64,000 nucleotides of DNA from Microbotryum silenes-acaulis (Eukaryota; Basidiomycota; Microbotryomycetes; Microbotryales; Microbotryaceae), in the NCBI GenBank assembly GCA_003665825.1, contig QPFY01000002.1, positions 1,426,001-1,490,000 of the forward strand, in the 5' to 3' direction. Position numbers and translations under genes: made by a program. Under the pieces are notes generated by a model, which saw only the letters and a program-made list of their open reading frames with translations, searched no databases and was not told where the DNA came from. Below, piece by piece: positions 35,725 through 45,941 of this stretch (its first letter is position 1; every line of letters starts with the position of its first letter).

Positions 35725-37736
35725 GCCCCAAGACTACGCTTAAGCTTAGTTAGTTAACTAACTACGCCACCACAAATAGTTAACTAACTATTGTTCTTTT
35801 CGGCCTTTGCTGCAAGGATTTGACGCGCCGATCGAGCTCGCGCGCTCGGGCCTCCCCTCTCCTCTCTCCCCTGCTGAGCTATAGCTGTGCCTCGTACACA
35901 CGCGGGCTCACAGGCGGTCGGTCACTCGCGGGGCACGTTCCCTTCAGGGCCTTCACTGCACCGTCGACGTCTCCACCAGCCTCTGCCGCTGCGTTCACCA
36001 CCGTTGATACGGGTGCGTTCCTCACTCCCAAGATCACCTCACAGTTGACGAAGTCGCTGACCGAGCGTTTCATCTTGCAGGACGTTTCTCGGCTAGCCGC
36101 GCCTAGCTCGTCTAAATCCTCGACGTGGCTCTGTCCAGGAGTAACTCGGGGTAAGTGTTATTGGTCACCCAAGCTTGTTGCACGGTGAACTTACCACTTT
36201 GATTCCTACAGTGATCTTGCCAGTCCTGTACGGGCAGTTAGTCGGTAGTCCTTGTTGGACCACTTCTCTGACTCGCAACCCCTGCATCTCTCAGCAGTCC
36301 TTCTGCCGAACCCCCCTGCTCGAAACGCAGCCTCTGCCAGCCTCCGCGGCATCACAGATTTCCGCTTGTTCTTGCAAAGGTATGCTGAGACGAAGGTAGC
36401 TATCCCCACTCTCACCAGTTGCAGCCAACTGACATCACCCTGAGCTTGTTCTTGCAATGCCAAAGCTCCTTCTGATCGATCCCACCCTCCATCCCTTGTC
36501 ACTCGCGTGAAAACTACTTCATTCTTTCAAAAATTCTTCCTTTCTCTTCTTCGGTTCAGTCTGCCTTCCCACTACGTTCATTTCCGTATCTTCTTGGCTT
36601 CCATCTCGCTACACTCGCTGGGTTCAATCTCGTCTTTCGTTGTCAGACGCCCTTGGATAGTTCGTTCTTGTTGAACGGTTGGACACACCGCTAGTTGTCC
36701 CTCATCCCGCTGCAACTTGACTCATTTTACCGCTACACGTCGCGCGAGCGGTCCAGGGAGTCGACCCAACTATTGAAGCATAGTTGATAGTTAGTTAGTT
36801 TTGGCTCGGAGGATATCATAGTTAACTATTGTAACTATGGCAACTATAGGGGTCGCCGAGGACTGCCAGGGCAAGGAGCATTGGCCGAGATGGCGATCGA
36901 TTTCTTGACGATGCCTTCGACCGCCTGTGATGCGGAACGCGCCTTTTCCGCTGGGCGCCGTACCATTAATCAACTGCAACACGCCACTTCCGGATCCCTC
37001 TTGAATGCCAAGATGTGCGTTGGCAGCTGGGCCGGCGCTGTTGCTGATGATGACGAGGCTGCTCGTAAGAAATTGATTGATCGAGTTACGATGATACTTG
37101 CTCGTGAGTTTATTTTGTCCTGCGGCACCTTCCGGTCTAATCACTCACTCCAACTCTGCATACAATTTGGCATATCTACAGCTATCGTCAGATTGTCATA
37201 CAGCGCGCAGCCCTCAAAGGTCGTGCCCGCCAAGAGGCGCGCCACAGGAACTAGAGAAATAATTTACCTCGATGATGATGATGAGGTGTAGGTCTGTTAT
37301 GTAGAATCTCGTTCAAATGACAGATTGCTGTTGTCAATGGTTGTTTCAAGAGTAATGTATACCGCTCGAGTTCATACACACTATACTATTACACTATCAT
37401 AAGAGGGTAGTTTGAGAGCATGGCATCGAGCGCGGCTCTCATAAGTCGGTGGCAGACCAGAGGATCAATAGGCTCAATACAGCCAAACAATTGTTGTATA
37501 CTGCTGAGCCGTATGGGGTAATTGCGTTGGGTAAGCCCTCAACGTTCCTCAACGACGCTCGGCGTGCGCCATTATTAGGGGCCATTTTGATACTTTTCAT
37601 AGTTAACTATCCCAACTATAGTTAGTTAACTAACTATTGGGTCATAGTTGATAGTTAGATAGTTATGGCTGGAAGGTGGGATTTTACACATAGTTAACTA
37701 ACTAACTATGGAGCAACTAAGCTTAAGCGTAGCCTT
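35725..37736 (+). mobile_element. Second hAT element, internally deleted
   Basis: A roughly 2-kb element with ends sharing CTACGCTTAAGCTTAGTT in inverted orientation (about 35733-35750 and 37716-37734). Flanking and internal zones carry repeated GTTAACTAACTA palindromes at 35748-35790, 36781-36846 and 37597-37707, the likely transposase-binding sites. GGCTGCGG occurs at both outer edges (35717-35724 and 37737-37744) and may be the 8-bp target duplication, though five extra bases separate it from the left repeat. The interior keeps only a hAT C-terminus (36881-37291). The rest matches no coding sequence I recognise, so this is a non-autonomous derivative. Confidence 0.65.
36881..37291 (+). pseudogene. 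hAT transposase C-terminal dimerisation fragment
   Basis: The frame reads MAEMAIDFLTMPSTACDAER, AFSAGRRTINQLQHATSG and LLNAKMCVGSWAG. It closely parallels the end of the intact hAT transposase (AEMAIDFITIPPTACDAERA) but is clearly divergent from it. It contains the last catalytic Glu and the dimerisation motif; all upstream transposase domains are missing. A GT donor after MILA may mark the same last intron as in the intact element. Confidence 0.75.
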
Positions 37737-37816
37737 GGCTGCGGCTTCATCGTCGCCCTTGGATCTGGATCTGGTGGGCATACTTTTGCCATCCTCCCCC
37801 TAAGTGGGACCATGCG

Positions 37817-38587
37817 GTGAGAAAGACGAGAAAACTTCTTCCTGCACGTTGGGTCCGATACTTCGAAGCCTGGGCGTCGGTGACCACGCTCAATCCCCCG
37901 GAACTCTCCAAGAGCCAGAACCTCGAGCAATGGGCGACGCACGTACTCTACTTCCCAGCGGGCCACGGAATACAACTCTCGGTAAACCCGACGCTTTTTC
38001 GGAGGCCCGATGGCGAGGTGATGACCCCGTCTTCGTTTGTGAACGCGTCCAAACGCCACCAAGTCTTCATCTTCCCTCCTATCTTCCCCAAGGGACACCA
38101 GAAGGTATTCGATCTGCCTGAGCAACGTTGGAACGCTTGGTGGAAGGCTTTGCGCAAGGTTCGCCGGGTTCACTCGGACGCCGAGGATACCGGCCACCTT
38201 CTCTCCCTGAGGTCCCTCCATCCGGGCAGCCAAGTCGCCTCCCCAACCAGCCCTCACCCCAACAATCGATCTGCCTCCTGTGTGATGTGCCTCTCGGAAG
38301 CACCCGAGTGCCTGGCCCACCTCGCGGTCGGCTGCCCATTCGCCCGGCGTCTCTGGTCTGCTCTGTCCCCGACCCCCCACCCAGTCTTTGTGGACTTTTT
38401 ATGTCCGGTCGTGTCTCGCTCGGAACGTCGACTTGTCGAACTACGAGTCCTCTTCTTTTACTCGATCTGGAAGCTCTGTCGCCGTCGCCGATTCTCGTCG
38501 GACCTTTTGGAACCGATCACCGAAACGGACTTCGAGGGGCTTCGGGCCTCTATTCAAGAGTCCAAGGGTCGCCTAGTGTCTCTGTAA
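37817..38587 (+). pseudogene. 3' end of a non-LTR (LINE) retrotransposon pol
   Basis: A 256-codon open frame that ends with a zinc-binding motif typical of LINE reverse-transcriptase C-termini (zf-RVT): CVMCLSEAPECLAHLAVGC followed by PFARRLW. No reverse-transcriptase catalytic motif is present upstream, so the copy is 5'-truncated, as is common for LINEs. The element begins close to the right edge of the internally deleted hAT. Its 3' side runs into a direct repeat (38654-38832). Confidence 0.6.
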
Positions 38588-38653
38588 GCCACCAAAGGGG
38601 GTTTTAGTGTGTTGTTGTAGGAGCGTCTCTAGTTACGTGGCGTCGATGGATGA

Positions 38654-38832
38654 CCTAATGTGAGATAGTGGATCGCTAAAGGTCAATCGACTGTAACAGA
38701 GCGAATGGGCGAGATGTGATATCGAGTGCGTGGTGATGTATTTCAACTAACCTAATGTGAGATAGTGGATCGCTAAAGGTCAATCGACTGTAACAGAGCG
38801 AATGGGCGAGATGTGATATCGAGTGCGTGGTG
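38654..38832. repeat. 81-bp direct repeat, two copies
   Basis: CCTAATGTGAGATAGTGGAT opens an 81-bp unit at 38654 that repeats essentially perfectly from 38751, with 16 bp between. It lies just past the LINE stop codon and may be a LINE 3'-UTR repeat. Confidence 0.85.
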
Positions 38833-39399
38833 GAGAAGAGAGAAAAACAGCTAGGCCAAAAGACGCAATCTCATGTAAACAACCAGCCGCCTCTGCCGCC
38901 TCTACCGGACCCCGCACAACACCCGCGCGCCCCGCGCCACTGCTAAGACCATAAGTCCCTCTGGACCGCCGACCCCACTAATTTCCCACCACATAGTGGG
39001 TATGGTTGATCCTGGTTCAGGGTCAATGAGTCCAACACTGCTGGCTTCTGCCAGTGTGCGTAACAGCATTCCCTCCGACTTTTCCGAAGATTTCTAGGTA
39101 TTAATATAATTATGCTGTTAATGAAGTCTATCAAAAAAACAAAAAAAGAGGACGTTCTAGTTCTCAATCGCGTCGGCCCATCTCCCATGCCTTCCAATTC
39201 ATCTTGAGTGTCGTCCGTGTGATTGTCAAAGTGTTGTTCCTCCACCTTGTATTACCCCCGCATCTGACGATTGCATATAAATAGATTTATATAACAATAT
39301 CTGCTGGCCAGAATATCCATTGTACAACACAAAACAGACATGCGCAGTGTGGCGCCTGCCACACCCCATCCCCTGTCGTAGGACTGACCTAGCTCGTGT

Positions 39400-40300
39400 T
39401 GGCACCCCTTCCTCCGGCCGTTGGCAAAGATGGAAAGACTTGACGCCTTCGGTTTTGAAGAGTTGCGTTGGGAGGGCTTGGTCGGGAAGACGATTTGAGA
39501 ATGGGTAGGGCTGTTGCGATTGAGTTGAGCAACTGTGTCAGTTTTGCGGATCTGAGGTGGAAAGAGAACCGCACTCAAGTCGCTCATCATCAAGCTCATC
39601 TGCGCGAGGAGCTGGCTGCACTTTCCCGGAAGTGTTCGTAGAGAAAATCGCAGTTCTGTCATACAACCAGCGAAACGCTCATCATCAGCATCCTCCCGAT
39701 CCAACCAAAAGTTCCCCTGACCCGCACGAACGCTCTTTATCAGCTTCCTCAACCCTGAGGATATCTGCCCCGCCTCGCCACCCATACCGCACCATCCTTC
39801 CTAGCAAAAGCATCGTCAACTTTCATATTCAATTTGCTCGAGCCTTGTCCACCGGGTCGATCATCGTATTCCTCGGAGAAGTGGCCTTTGGGATCTAGCC
39901 GGGGAGGGGGTGGGAGTCAGTGGAAGGTGCGCCGTGCGCGCGAGATTGAGAATGCTGTCGCGAGTCATGGAGCCCACGGGAAGGAGAGACAATTACAAGT
40001 TACAAGTTAGTTAGTGGGTGAGATGAGGTAGCTCAGTGTCTGCAAATGAAGGGGTGGGACGCGTACCGATGCGACCCACATCAGAGTATCTCACGGGGAA
40101 CGCCGACTTGAAGTCCGTCGTGGGTGGACAAGCCTAGATGCAGCCAATACACGAAGGGTGAGTTCCTAGGCGACAGACAACCAAAGCCTTCCCAAGTGCC
40201 TCACCTCCGACTAACGCCCAACGGTTTCCGCCGTCCGAAACTTGGGGCTCGATCACCATTCGTAATCTGTCGCCTTTTTCATCAAATGATTTGGGTGCCG
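39400..40300 (-). pseudogene. Decayed partial duplicate of the KDM3-like demethylase gene
   Basis: DNA-level similarity to 28440-29420 runs through exons and introns alike. Shared landmarks include AGAGTTGCGT, AGGGCTGTTGCGAT, GTGTTCGTAGAG, CCACCGGGTCGATC, GGGGAACGCCGACTTGAA and TAGATGCAGCCAATACAC. Translation gives QMSLMMSDLS and NRNSPTHSQIVF, beside QMRLMMNELS and YRNSPIHSQLVF in the source gene. Small deletions, stops and loss of the Fe-binding segment make it non-functional. Retention of intron sequence shows a segmental duplication rather than a retrocopy. Both copies now lie on the minus strand. Confidence 0.82.
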
Positions 40301-41019
40301 ATTCGGAGAGTCAGTCCCAATCGGCGGGTCATGCATATTCCCGGCGCGATTGAAAGAGACTTTTGCCGAACAAGCGCGAAGTTTCACCCCACAACAAAGC
40401 CTAGTAGAGAGACGTTCCAGCTCCTCCGTGATTGGGTCAAATCAGTGACGACGAGGACGAGCCTGAGCCGCAGGATTCCCCACCCCCACAATGTCACCTT
40501 AGTCGAGCCTGTTAAGCCGTGTGAGACGGAGCCGCGCTCGTCGAGCTGAGCTGGAAACTCAGACAAACCCATACCCACCTACTACGCGGCAGTGGGGGCC
40601 CATGACCCGCAGCACCAACCAACAGTACTCGAGGACGTCACTGCATTCCCTCGCCTGCTAGCGCTCCTCGTCGGCACTCTGCCACCGCGTCACCGATCCA
40701 ACGACTGTGCAGCACTCTTGACTAAGGACTGGTTCTGCATTGGCGACGTTTTAGCGTATCTCACTCGGACGTGTTTGCGTTCATCGCAACTGTGATCCTT
40801 TCGTACGCGACCTTCCCACGACGTGACAACTGGAACACGGCGCGAGCACGCGGCCTGCCTGTAAGTACCGAAGTAGAGGATACTACGCAGTAGGAGTTGA
40901 TTAGTTAACCCTGAGAACGCGCGGTCACACAAGATGCAAGCCGCCCCAGAACTTTGCAAGGCCCCAGCGATACCATCATGACCATCTTATGGCCACGTCC
41001 CGTCTCCCCGCCGGCGTAA
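40301..41019. other. no recognisable gene
   Basis: About 700 bp between the demethylase relic and the kinase-like gene. No motif, repeat or plausible exon was recognised. Confidence 0.4.
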
Positions 41020-43500
41020 ATGCGGCATCTGATGACTTCGACTCCGTTAGTCATCAACGATTTGTTCTCCTTCAAATTTCCGACCGAGACCTACGAGCTG
41101 CGGAGCCGGGGCTTTTTCCCGTGGTTCCCGAGGAATGGTGACCCGTCTCAGTCCCGATGGCAACCCGGCTTCGCTCCCCCAATTCCTCGCAACGTTCGAG
41201 TGGCGCCTTCGCATCTTCTGTACCCTAGACTGAGGCGCTTCCCTGGCGAAGTCTTCCCCCTGTTTCCCCTGACGTCGGCTGTGCTCGATCCGTCACTGCT
41301 CGATCGGGTAATCTGCAGTTTCAGGGATGGCTTGATGCGATCGGGTCGACACGTCGAGGACGATCTACCCCCTTCCGCCTCCGAATATCTGAGTCGTTTC
41401 CGCCATGACAAGATCCGAGTGGGGATTGAAGGTAATTCCGAAAGCTCGCAACACCTCGACGATTTGCTGGACAAGGCTGTCAGGCCTACGGTCTCGGCTC
41501 TGATCGGGAGCAACACGGTCATCAAAGCGCACTTCGCTCAAGGCTACGACAAACTAGGCCAACCGGGCGACCATCAATTCGCGTTGTGGCGTGTCGACGG
41601 GGAAGAGTGCATCATCAACGTAAAACCGGTCGAGACCAACGCGATCGCTGCCAGCCATATGGTACACGATAAGCTTGTGCTGCCCAAGTATTGGCTCGAC
41701 TTTGCAAGCCGCGAGCCCATCGACATCCGTATCCTTGAGCCGGACGGACGACTGAAGGAAAGACTCGAAGGTGATGCATATATGATGGTGAAGGCAAGTC
41801 GCGCTATTCGCAGTTTTCCCTGGGTTCTGATTTTTAATTGCATTTCGCCTTTCAAGTGCATGGGCTGACCAGTTGACGCTCGCTTCGATCTCAGCTTGCT
41901 CTTCAAATGCTTTTTCACCGGTAGCCGATTCGGCCTTTTCTACTGCGCGCCCGACTTCGTACTCGCCGAGCTTGGTGAGTTGCCAAAAGCTTGATATCGC
42001 TCCCACCAGTGGATCTTCCCTTCGCACTGCGCCTAAAGGCTGCACGCTGATGCCCTGCTCGTTGCATTGTTCAACACGATATCAGTGGTCGACGACGATC
42101 GACGAACGCACATGCTGTTCAGTCCGCTGTATTCCTCGGCCTGGGTTGCCACCGACGACGTCGGTCCTGTGGCTACCGAAACCGGAACTTTCCTTGCTAC
42201 CCTGGTCTCACTCTTCATGAGTCATCACCCGAATTATTTGATCAAAAGCCCGTCGGACGAGACGAGGGCTGCCTTGCGCGCCATCACGGACAAGCTCGAG
42301 CAAAACGATGGGGAGAGCACTTCCTCAAAGCCACCGTCGAGTGATCTTGACAACACTGTGTCAACCCTCTTTGTTAGAACAGATGAGACAATTGTGTCGG
42401 TGCGGCACCATTTCGATCGAAAGGTTAGCCCACTCCCTACAGTTCTTTCCCAGCGGCCTTGGACAGAGATCATCCCCAGAACCTGCACTGTGGATCGACT
42501 CTAACACCGATCATTGTGGCCTCGATCGGCTCGACCTCGTTATTAAGGCGGGGAATGGTCGCACTGCCATAGCTTGGACTGCGCGCTGGAACCGAGCCGG
42601 AGCCGAGCCGGCTTCTGATCGCTTCACCTGTTCTCCTCTCCTTACTGGAGAGAGAGAGGTTCACCTCATCGCCAAGGTGGTCTCTGCAAAGTACGCGGCC
42701 TCGATAGCTCGCGAGTACTTTGTGCACAAGCGGATCATTCCCTTGCTGTCGCCTGCTGCGCGCGCCTTTATTCCCCAGTTCCACGGCCTCTACCGCGCTG
42801 GATCGCCGGACGGGTACGCTTACGTGTTCATCTTCGAGAACGCGGGAGTGTTGAAGGTGTTAGTAGACCTTGCACTGATATCAGGGGCCGGATAGCTTAG
42901 TTGGTCAAAGCTTTTCTAATGAATGGAAGCGACCCAGGTTCGACTCCTGGTCCAGCCGTTCTTCTTCTTTTGTTGATCATTTCGGGATCATCGTTGATTC
43001 CAACAGGGAGCAGCCATTAGGGAAGAGGTGTGGGACGCTGATGAAGAGCTCCGAGACTAGGCCAAGTGCGTCCACTCTCGGTGTCTGGTCGTGGGAGCTG
43101 ACTCGAAGCAAACTCGTATCCTTATTCCTCTCTGTCTGCTAGGGCCGCTTTTCGACTGATTGGGGGAGAAGGCCTTGCGCATGGTGACCCACGATCCCCC
43201 AACGTCGTCCGACGTGCAGATGGTCAAATCTTTCTGATTGACTGGGGAGAAGCCTATGTCACGCACAAGTTGGTGCGCCTCCGAGCAGATTTCCCGGACA
43301 TCTCCGAGTCCGAGTCTGGAGTCACTGCCAGTGATCTGAAAGGCACGAGATTGCTCTCAAGCCTCACTGATTCCGAATCCAAACAGAAAGGATCAAACGG
43401 TGTAATTCGCAGGCGAAGAAAGACTACCAAAAGGACTAAGGTCAAGAGGTGCCCGTGGCGCCGCGCGCAAGTAAAGCTTAGGCCGCTGAGGTTGGCTTGA
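41020..43500 (+). pseudogene. Fungal protein-kinase-like (PKL) gene with in-frame stop
   Basis: A multi-exon gene of the protein-kinase-like fold often expanded in basidiomycetes. The N-terminal exon (from 41020) reads TPLVINDLFSFKFPTETYEL and PTVSALIGSNTVIKAHFAQG. It splices at 41770 to a segment with LLFKCFFTGSRFGLFYCAPD. Later exons give REYFVHKRIIPLLSPAARAF and FHGLYRAGSPDGYAYVFIFE. The catalytic part is HGDPRSPNVV (catalytic-loop Asp and Asn) and IFLIDWGEAY (metal-binding Asp). The intron at about 42862-43006 contains a tRNA-like sequence. The next exon (REEVWDADEELRD) meets TAG at 43058-43060, although the following splice is in phase, so the stop is probably a nonsense mutation. One more junction near 42450 is out of frame. 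Exact family and substrate are unknown. Confidence 0.6.
42886..42958 (+). tRNA. tRNA-like sequence (probable tRNA pseudogene) inside an intron
   Basis: 73 nt fold as a type-I cloverleaf. The acceptor is GGCCGGA/TCCAGCC with one mismatch, and the D-arm stem GCTT/AAGC is perfect. The T-arm stem CCAGG/CCTGG is perfect around TTCGACT. The A box (TAGCTTAGTTGG) and B box (GGTTCGACTCC) match Pol III consensus, and a TTTT run follows. The anticodon arm is poor: it pairs with several G-U bases, position 33 is A instead of T, and the triplet there (TGA) would mean serine, which needs a long variable arm. A shifted reading (AAT, isoleucine) pairs worse. I therefore favour a tRNA relic that keeps its promoter. 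It lies in the sense direction in an intron of the kinase-like gene. Confidence 0.6.
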
Positions 43501-44267
43501 GTTGTCGTGAGGCGTAAGCGGAGCGGCGCCTTACATGATCTTTTCACGTAGCGGGGACGATGTTGTCGCTGTATGGATTTATTTTCGTGTTACATCTGCG
43601 TACCGCAGCAGAGTAGTACAGTAGCTGTCGATCTTGAATACGAAAACCAATTCCCGTTGAGTCTACATGAACTCACCTCGTATCTGTGACTCTCGCATCA
43701 CCAGCGCGGCCTAGCGCTGCACTAGCGCTTTTCCCCTCCGATGTCTCGATCGGATGCCAATGGGGTTCTCGAGCGCGGGAAGGGAATTGCGACCTTCCTT
43801 GTGTATCTTTCGGTTTGTTTGGTTGTGTTGGGATGAGGAAGATGATTAATCTTCCTGGACGAGACCCTGGGATGATGCGTACACCCCAATTCCCGAACCC
43901 CCGGTTCGGACAGGCGCCCTGGCGCCGGACGCGTACCACAGGTCACGCCCCCCACATTCACAACCAAAGAAACACAGCGAAAGGTGCCTACGTTACAACG
44001 CATGAATCGAGTGCAAGCTTGCCAGCCTTGCTCAGCACTTGGATTGCAATCCTCTTGTGCTGCCGCCAATACCTGTCGAAGGCATTCGATGACCGACGGC
44101 CAAGGTTTCGGATGTGATCCGTGTACACCTTTACGAAGGTAAAACGACCTCACAAACAAACAAAGGTACACGACATCGCAGACACAGGGATACGCAACTT
44201 TGTACGAACGAAGCTCCACCTTCCACGAAGGGAGTCAGATATCTCAGCCTATCGCCCACAGGGGCTC
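43501..44267. other. no recognisable gene
   Basis: About 770 bp. On the minus strand this is the region downstream of the RNase H relic, where a DIRS/Ngaro element would carry a tyrosine recombinase. No recombinase motif could be read. Confidence 0.35.
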
Positions 44268-44894
44268 TCACGCCGCCCGCAGCAACTCGCGCCCCGCTGG
44301 AAACTTCGACAGTGGGTGCGCGATCATGAACGGGAACGGTTCGTACTGCCGCGGGCGGTCTGGCTGCCGGGACATGACGTCCGCGGGGGTCACCTTCGTG
44401 TTGATGTATTCAATCAACCACTTCACACCTCGAGTTTCCTCAAGGCTGCGCAGGTGTGAAAACGACGAGTTCAACAAGGGATTCATCGAATGCCCTTTCC
44501 TCCATCCAAGCACAACCCCGGTGTTGTTGCATTGGAGAACGAAATGTCTATCGTCTTTAGACATTTGTAACGCTGCGTCGGCCAGCGCCTCGACCGCCTA
44601 CGCCTCCGCGTTCGTGATCGAGACCGAGTGTCGAGGCGGTGGCAGATCCGTCCACCCCTCGGGTAGAGCGAAGTACGCGGAGTATCCGTTGATGACGATG
44701 CCTAGTCCGTGCATACAGGCATCCGACGCTAGCGCAGGCTTCGATGGGATCAGGAGGGCCTCGAACGACGTGGAGAACGGGCCTTCCGACGAGAGGAACC
44801 TTCTCCAGTATTCGAGTTGATCGTACGTGCGACGGTCCAGGCGACGCGCCCGCGAAACCGCCTTCCGCTCCCCGTTCGCGATACACTGTCTCAA
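44268..44894 (-). pseudogene. Retroelement RNase H domain relic (DIRS/Ngaro-like)
   Basis: Reads FEALLIPSKPALASDACMHG, GLGIVINGYSAYFALPEGW and HFVLQCNNTGVVLGWRKGHS. VKWLIEYINTKVTPADVMSR follows. The SDAC, ADAALQ...NNTGVV and (T)PADVMSR pattern is the RNase H region seen in DIRS/Ngaro and related retroelements. An in-frame TAG at 44598-44600 interrupts it; the frame is open on both sides. It belongs with the reverse-transcriptase and gag-like relics upstream on the same strand. Confidence 0.6.
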
Positions 44895-45570
44895 CGGCCC
44901 AGTGACCGACTCGACCTCCGAGCGTCTTGGGGTAAGACAGATTTTCGATCTGTCTCCACTTCGGCGGCATTCCGGGCGCTACTGACGTCGGCACATAGCT
45001 GATCGGATTCGTGCGGAAAGGACCGACCGCGGCCTCGAGCTCGTCCTTGTCGTACGGCCCCGCGATGTACCCGAGATCGAGCATGCGCTCCATCTCACCG
45101 TCCATGACCAGTTGTTGCTCCTCGGTGAGCGGTGCGTTCTTCGCGATGTGAAGCTCCGACGGAGGGTCCTTGATGCCGAAATCAAAGCCCTCTCGGATCT
45201 GCTTCGGTATAGCGGCCAGGTACGGCGCGACGTGCGCGACCTTTGCGAGTGCCTTAATGTTGGCTTCGAACGCACCAGCATCGAGCGGCGTAACAATCTT
45301 GTACATCGCATCACGGAACGAGTCGACTTCGCGAGCCATGATTCGCATGCGAGCGGAAGTTTCGGGCGCTGGCGACGAGCCCGGCGCGGGCATTGAAGAC
45401 ACGAACGGGACATCTCCTTTGCTGCCGGCCGCGACAGGTTCGAGTGGAGCCCTGCCCACCCCGTGGATGGGCAGTTCGGTAATGCTCGGAGGGTCCGCCG
45501 GAGCAGCGCTTAGCGGGTCTGGAAAATTCAAATCCAGCACGTCAGCCCTCGGCTGCGGAGGAAGGGGCAA
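44895..45570 (-). pseudogene. Retroelement reverse-transcriptase N-terminal relic
   Basis: Reads FGIKDPPSELHIAKNAPLTE, YIAGPYDKDELEAAVGPFRT, NPISYVPTSVAPGMPPKWRQ and IENLSYP. This is the start of a DIRS/Ngaro-type reverse-transcriptase domain (GP...LE..IGPFRT, P...KWR.I.NLS). The catalytic palm motif is missing: the frame passes straight into RNase H sequence, so an internal deletion has removed most of the domain. Confidence 0.55.
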
Positions 45571-45582
45571 CGCTCATCCGGT

Positions 45583-45859
45583 CCGTCGGGACCGGGCATC
45601 ACGTACGCGCACGTGAGGAAGCGCGAACGGTGGGGGAATCGACCCCTGGACCAGAGAACGGAGGCCCGCGACGCGATGCCTGAGAGGCAACGACCTCAGA
45701 AAGGGCCACAGAAAGCGGTTCGAATCGTAGGGTGCGGACGTGAGAAAGCGCGAGCGGTGGGGGATTCGACCCCTAAATTAGAGAACGGAGGCACGCGGCG
45801 CGATGCCTGAGAGGTAACGACCTCAGAAAGAACCACAGAGCCCGTCGGGACCGGGCATC
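45583..45859. repeat. Imperfect direct repeats within the retroelement relic
   Basis: Two 100-bp units (45612-45711 and 45739-45838) share CGTGAG(G/A)AAGCGCGA, GAACGGAGGC and GATGCCTGAGAGG. They are bracketed by two copies of CCGTCGGGACCGGGCATC (45583-45600 and 45842-45859). Spaced direct repeats are a feature of DIRS/Ngaro-type elements, but usually lie at the 3' end rather than between gag and RT. Confidence 0.75.
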
Positions 45860-45941
45860 TACACGTACGCGGACGTGAGGCGGAAGTGACGGCACGACAC
45901 GAGAATGGGGAAAGGTTGGTGATACAGACGCGCCAACTCGG

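Noticed and set aside
35717..37744. GGCTGCGG on both sides as a certain 8-bp target duplication of the deleted hAT
   Set aside because: Five extra bases lie between it and the left terminal repeat, so it is reported only as possible.
42886..42958. A functional tRNA-Ser(UGA) or tRNA-Ile(AAU)
   Set aside because: Serine tRNAs need a long variable arm that is absent. The isoleucine reading leaves two mismatches in the anticodon stem, so a relic is more likely.
45583..45859. CRISPR-like array
   Set aside because: Only two 100-bp units, no short regular spacers, eukaryotic retroelement context.
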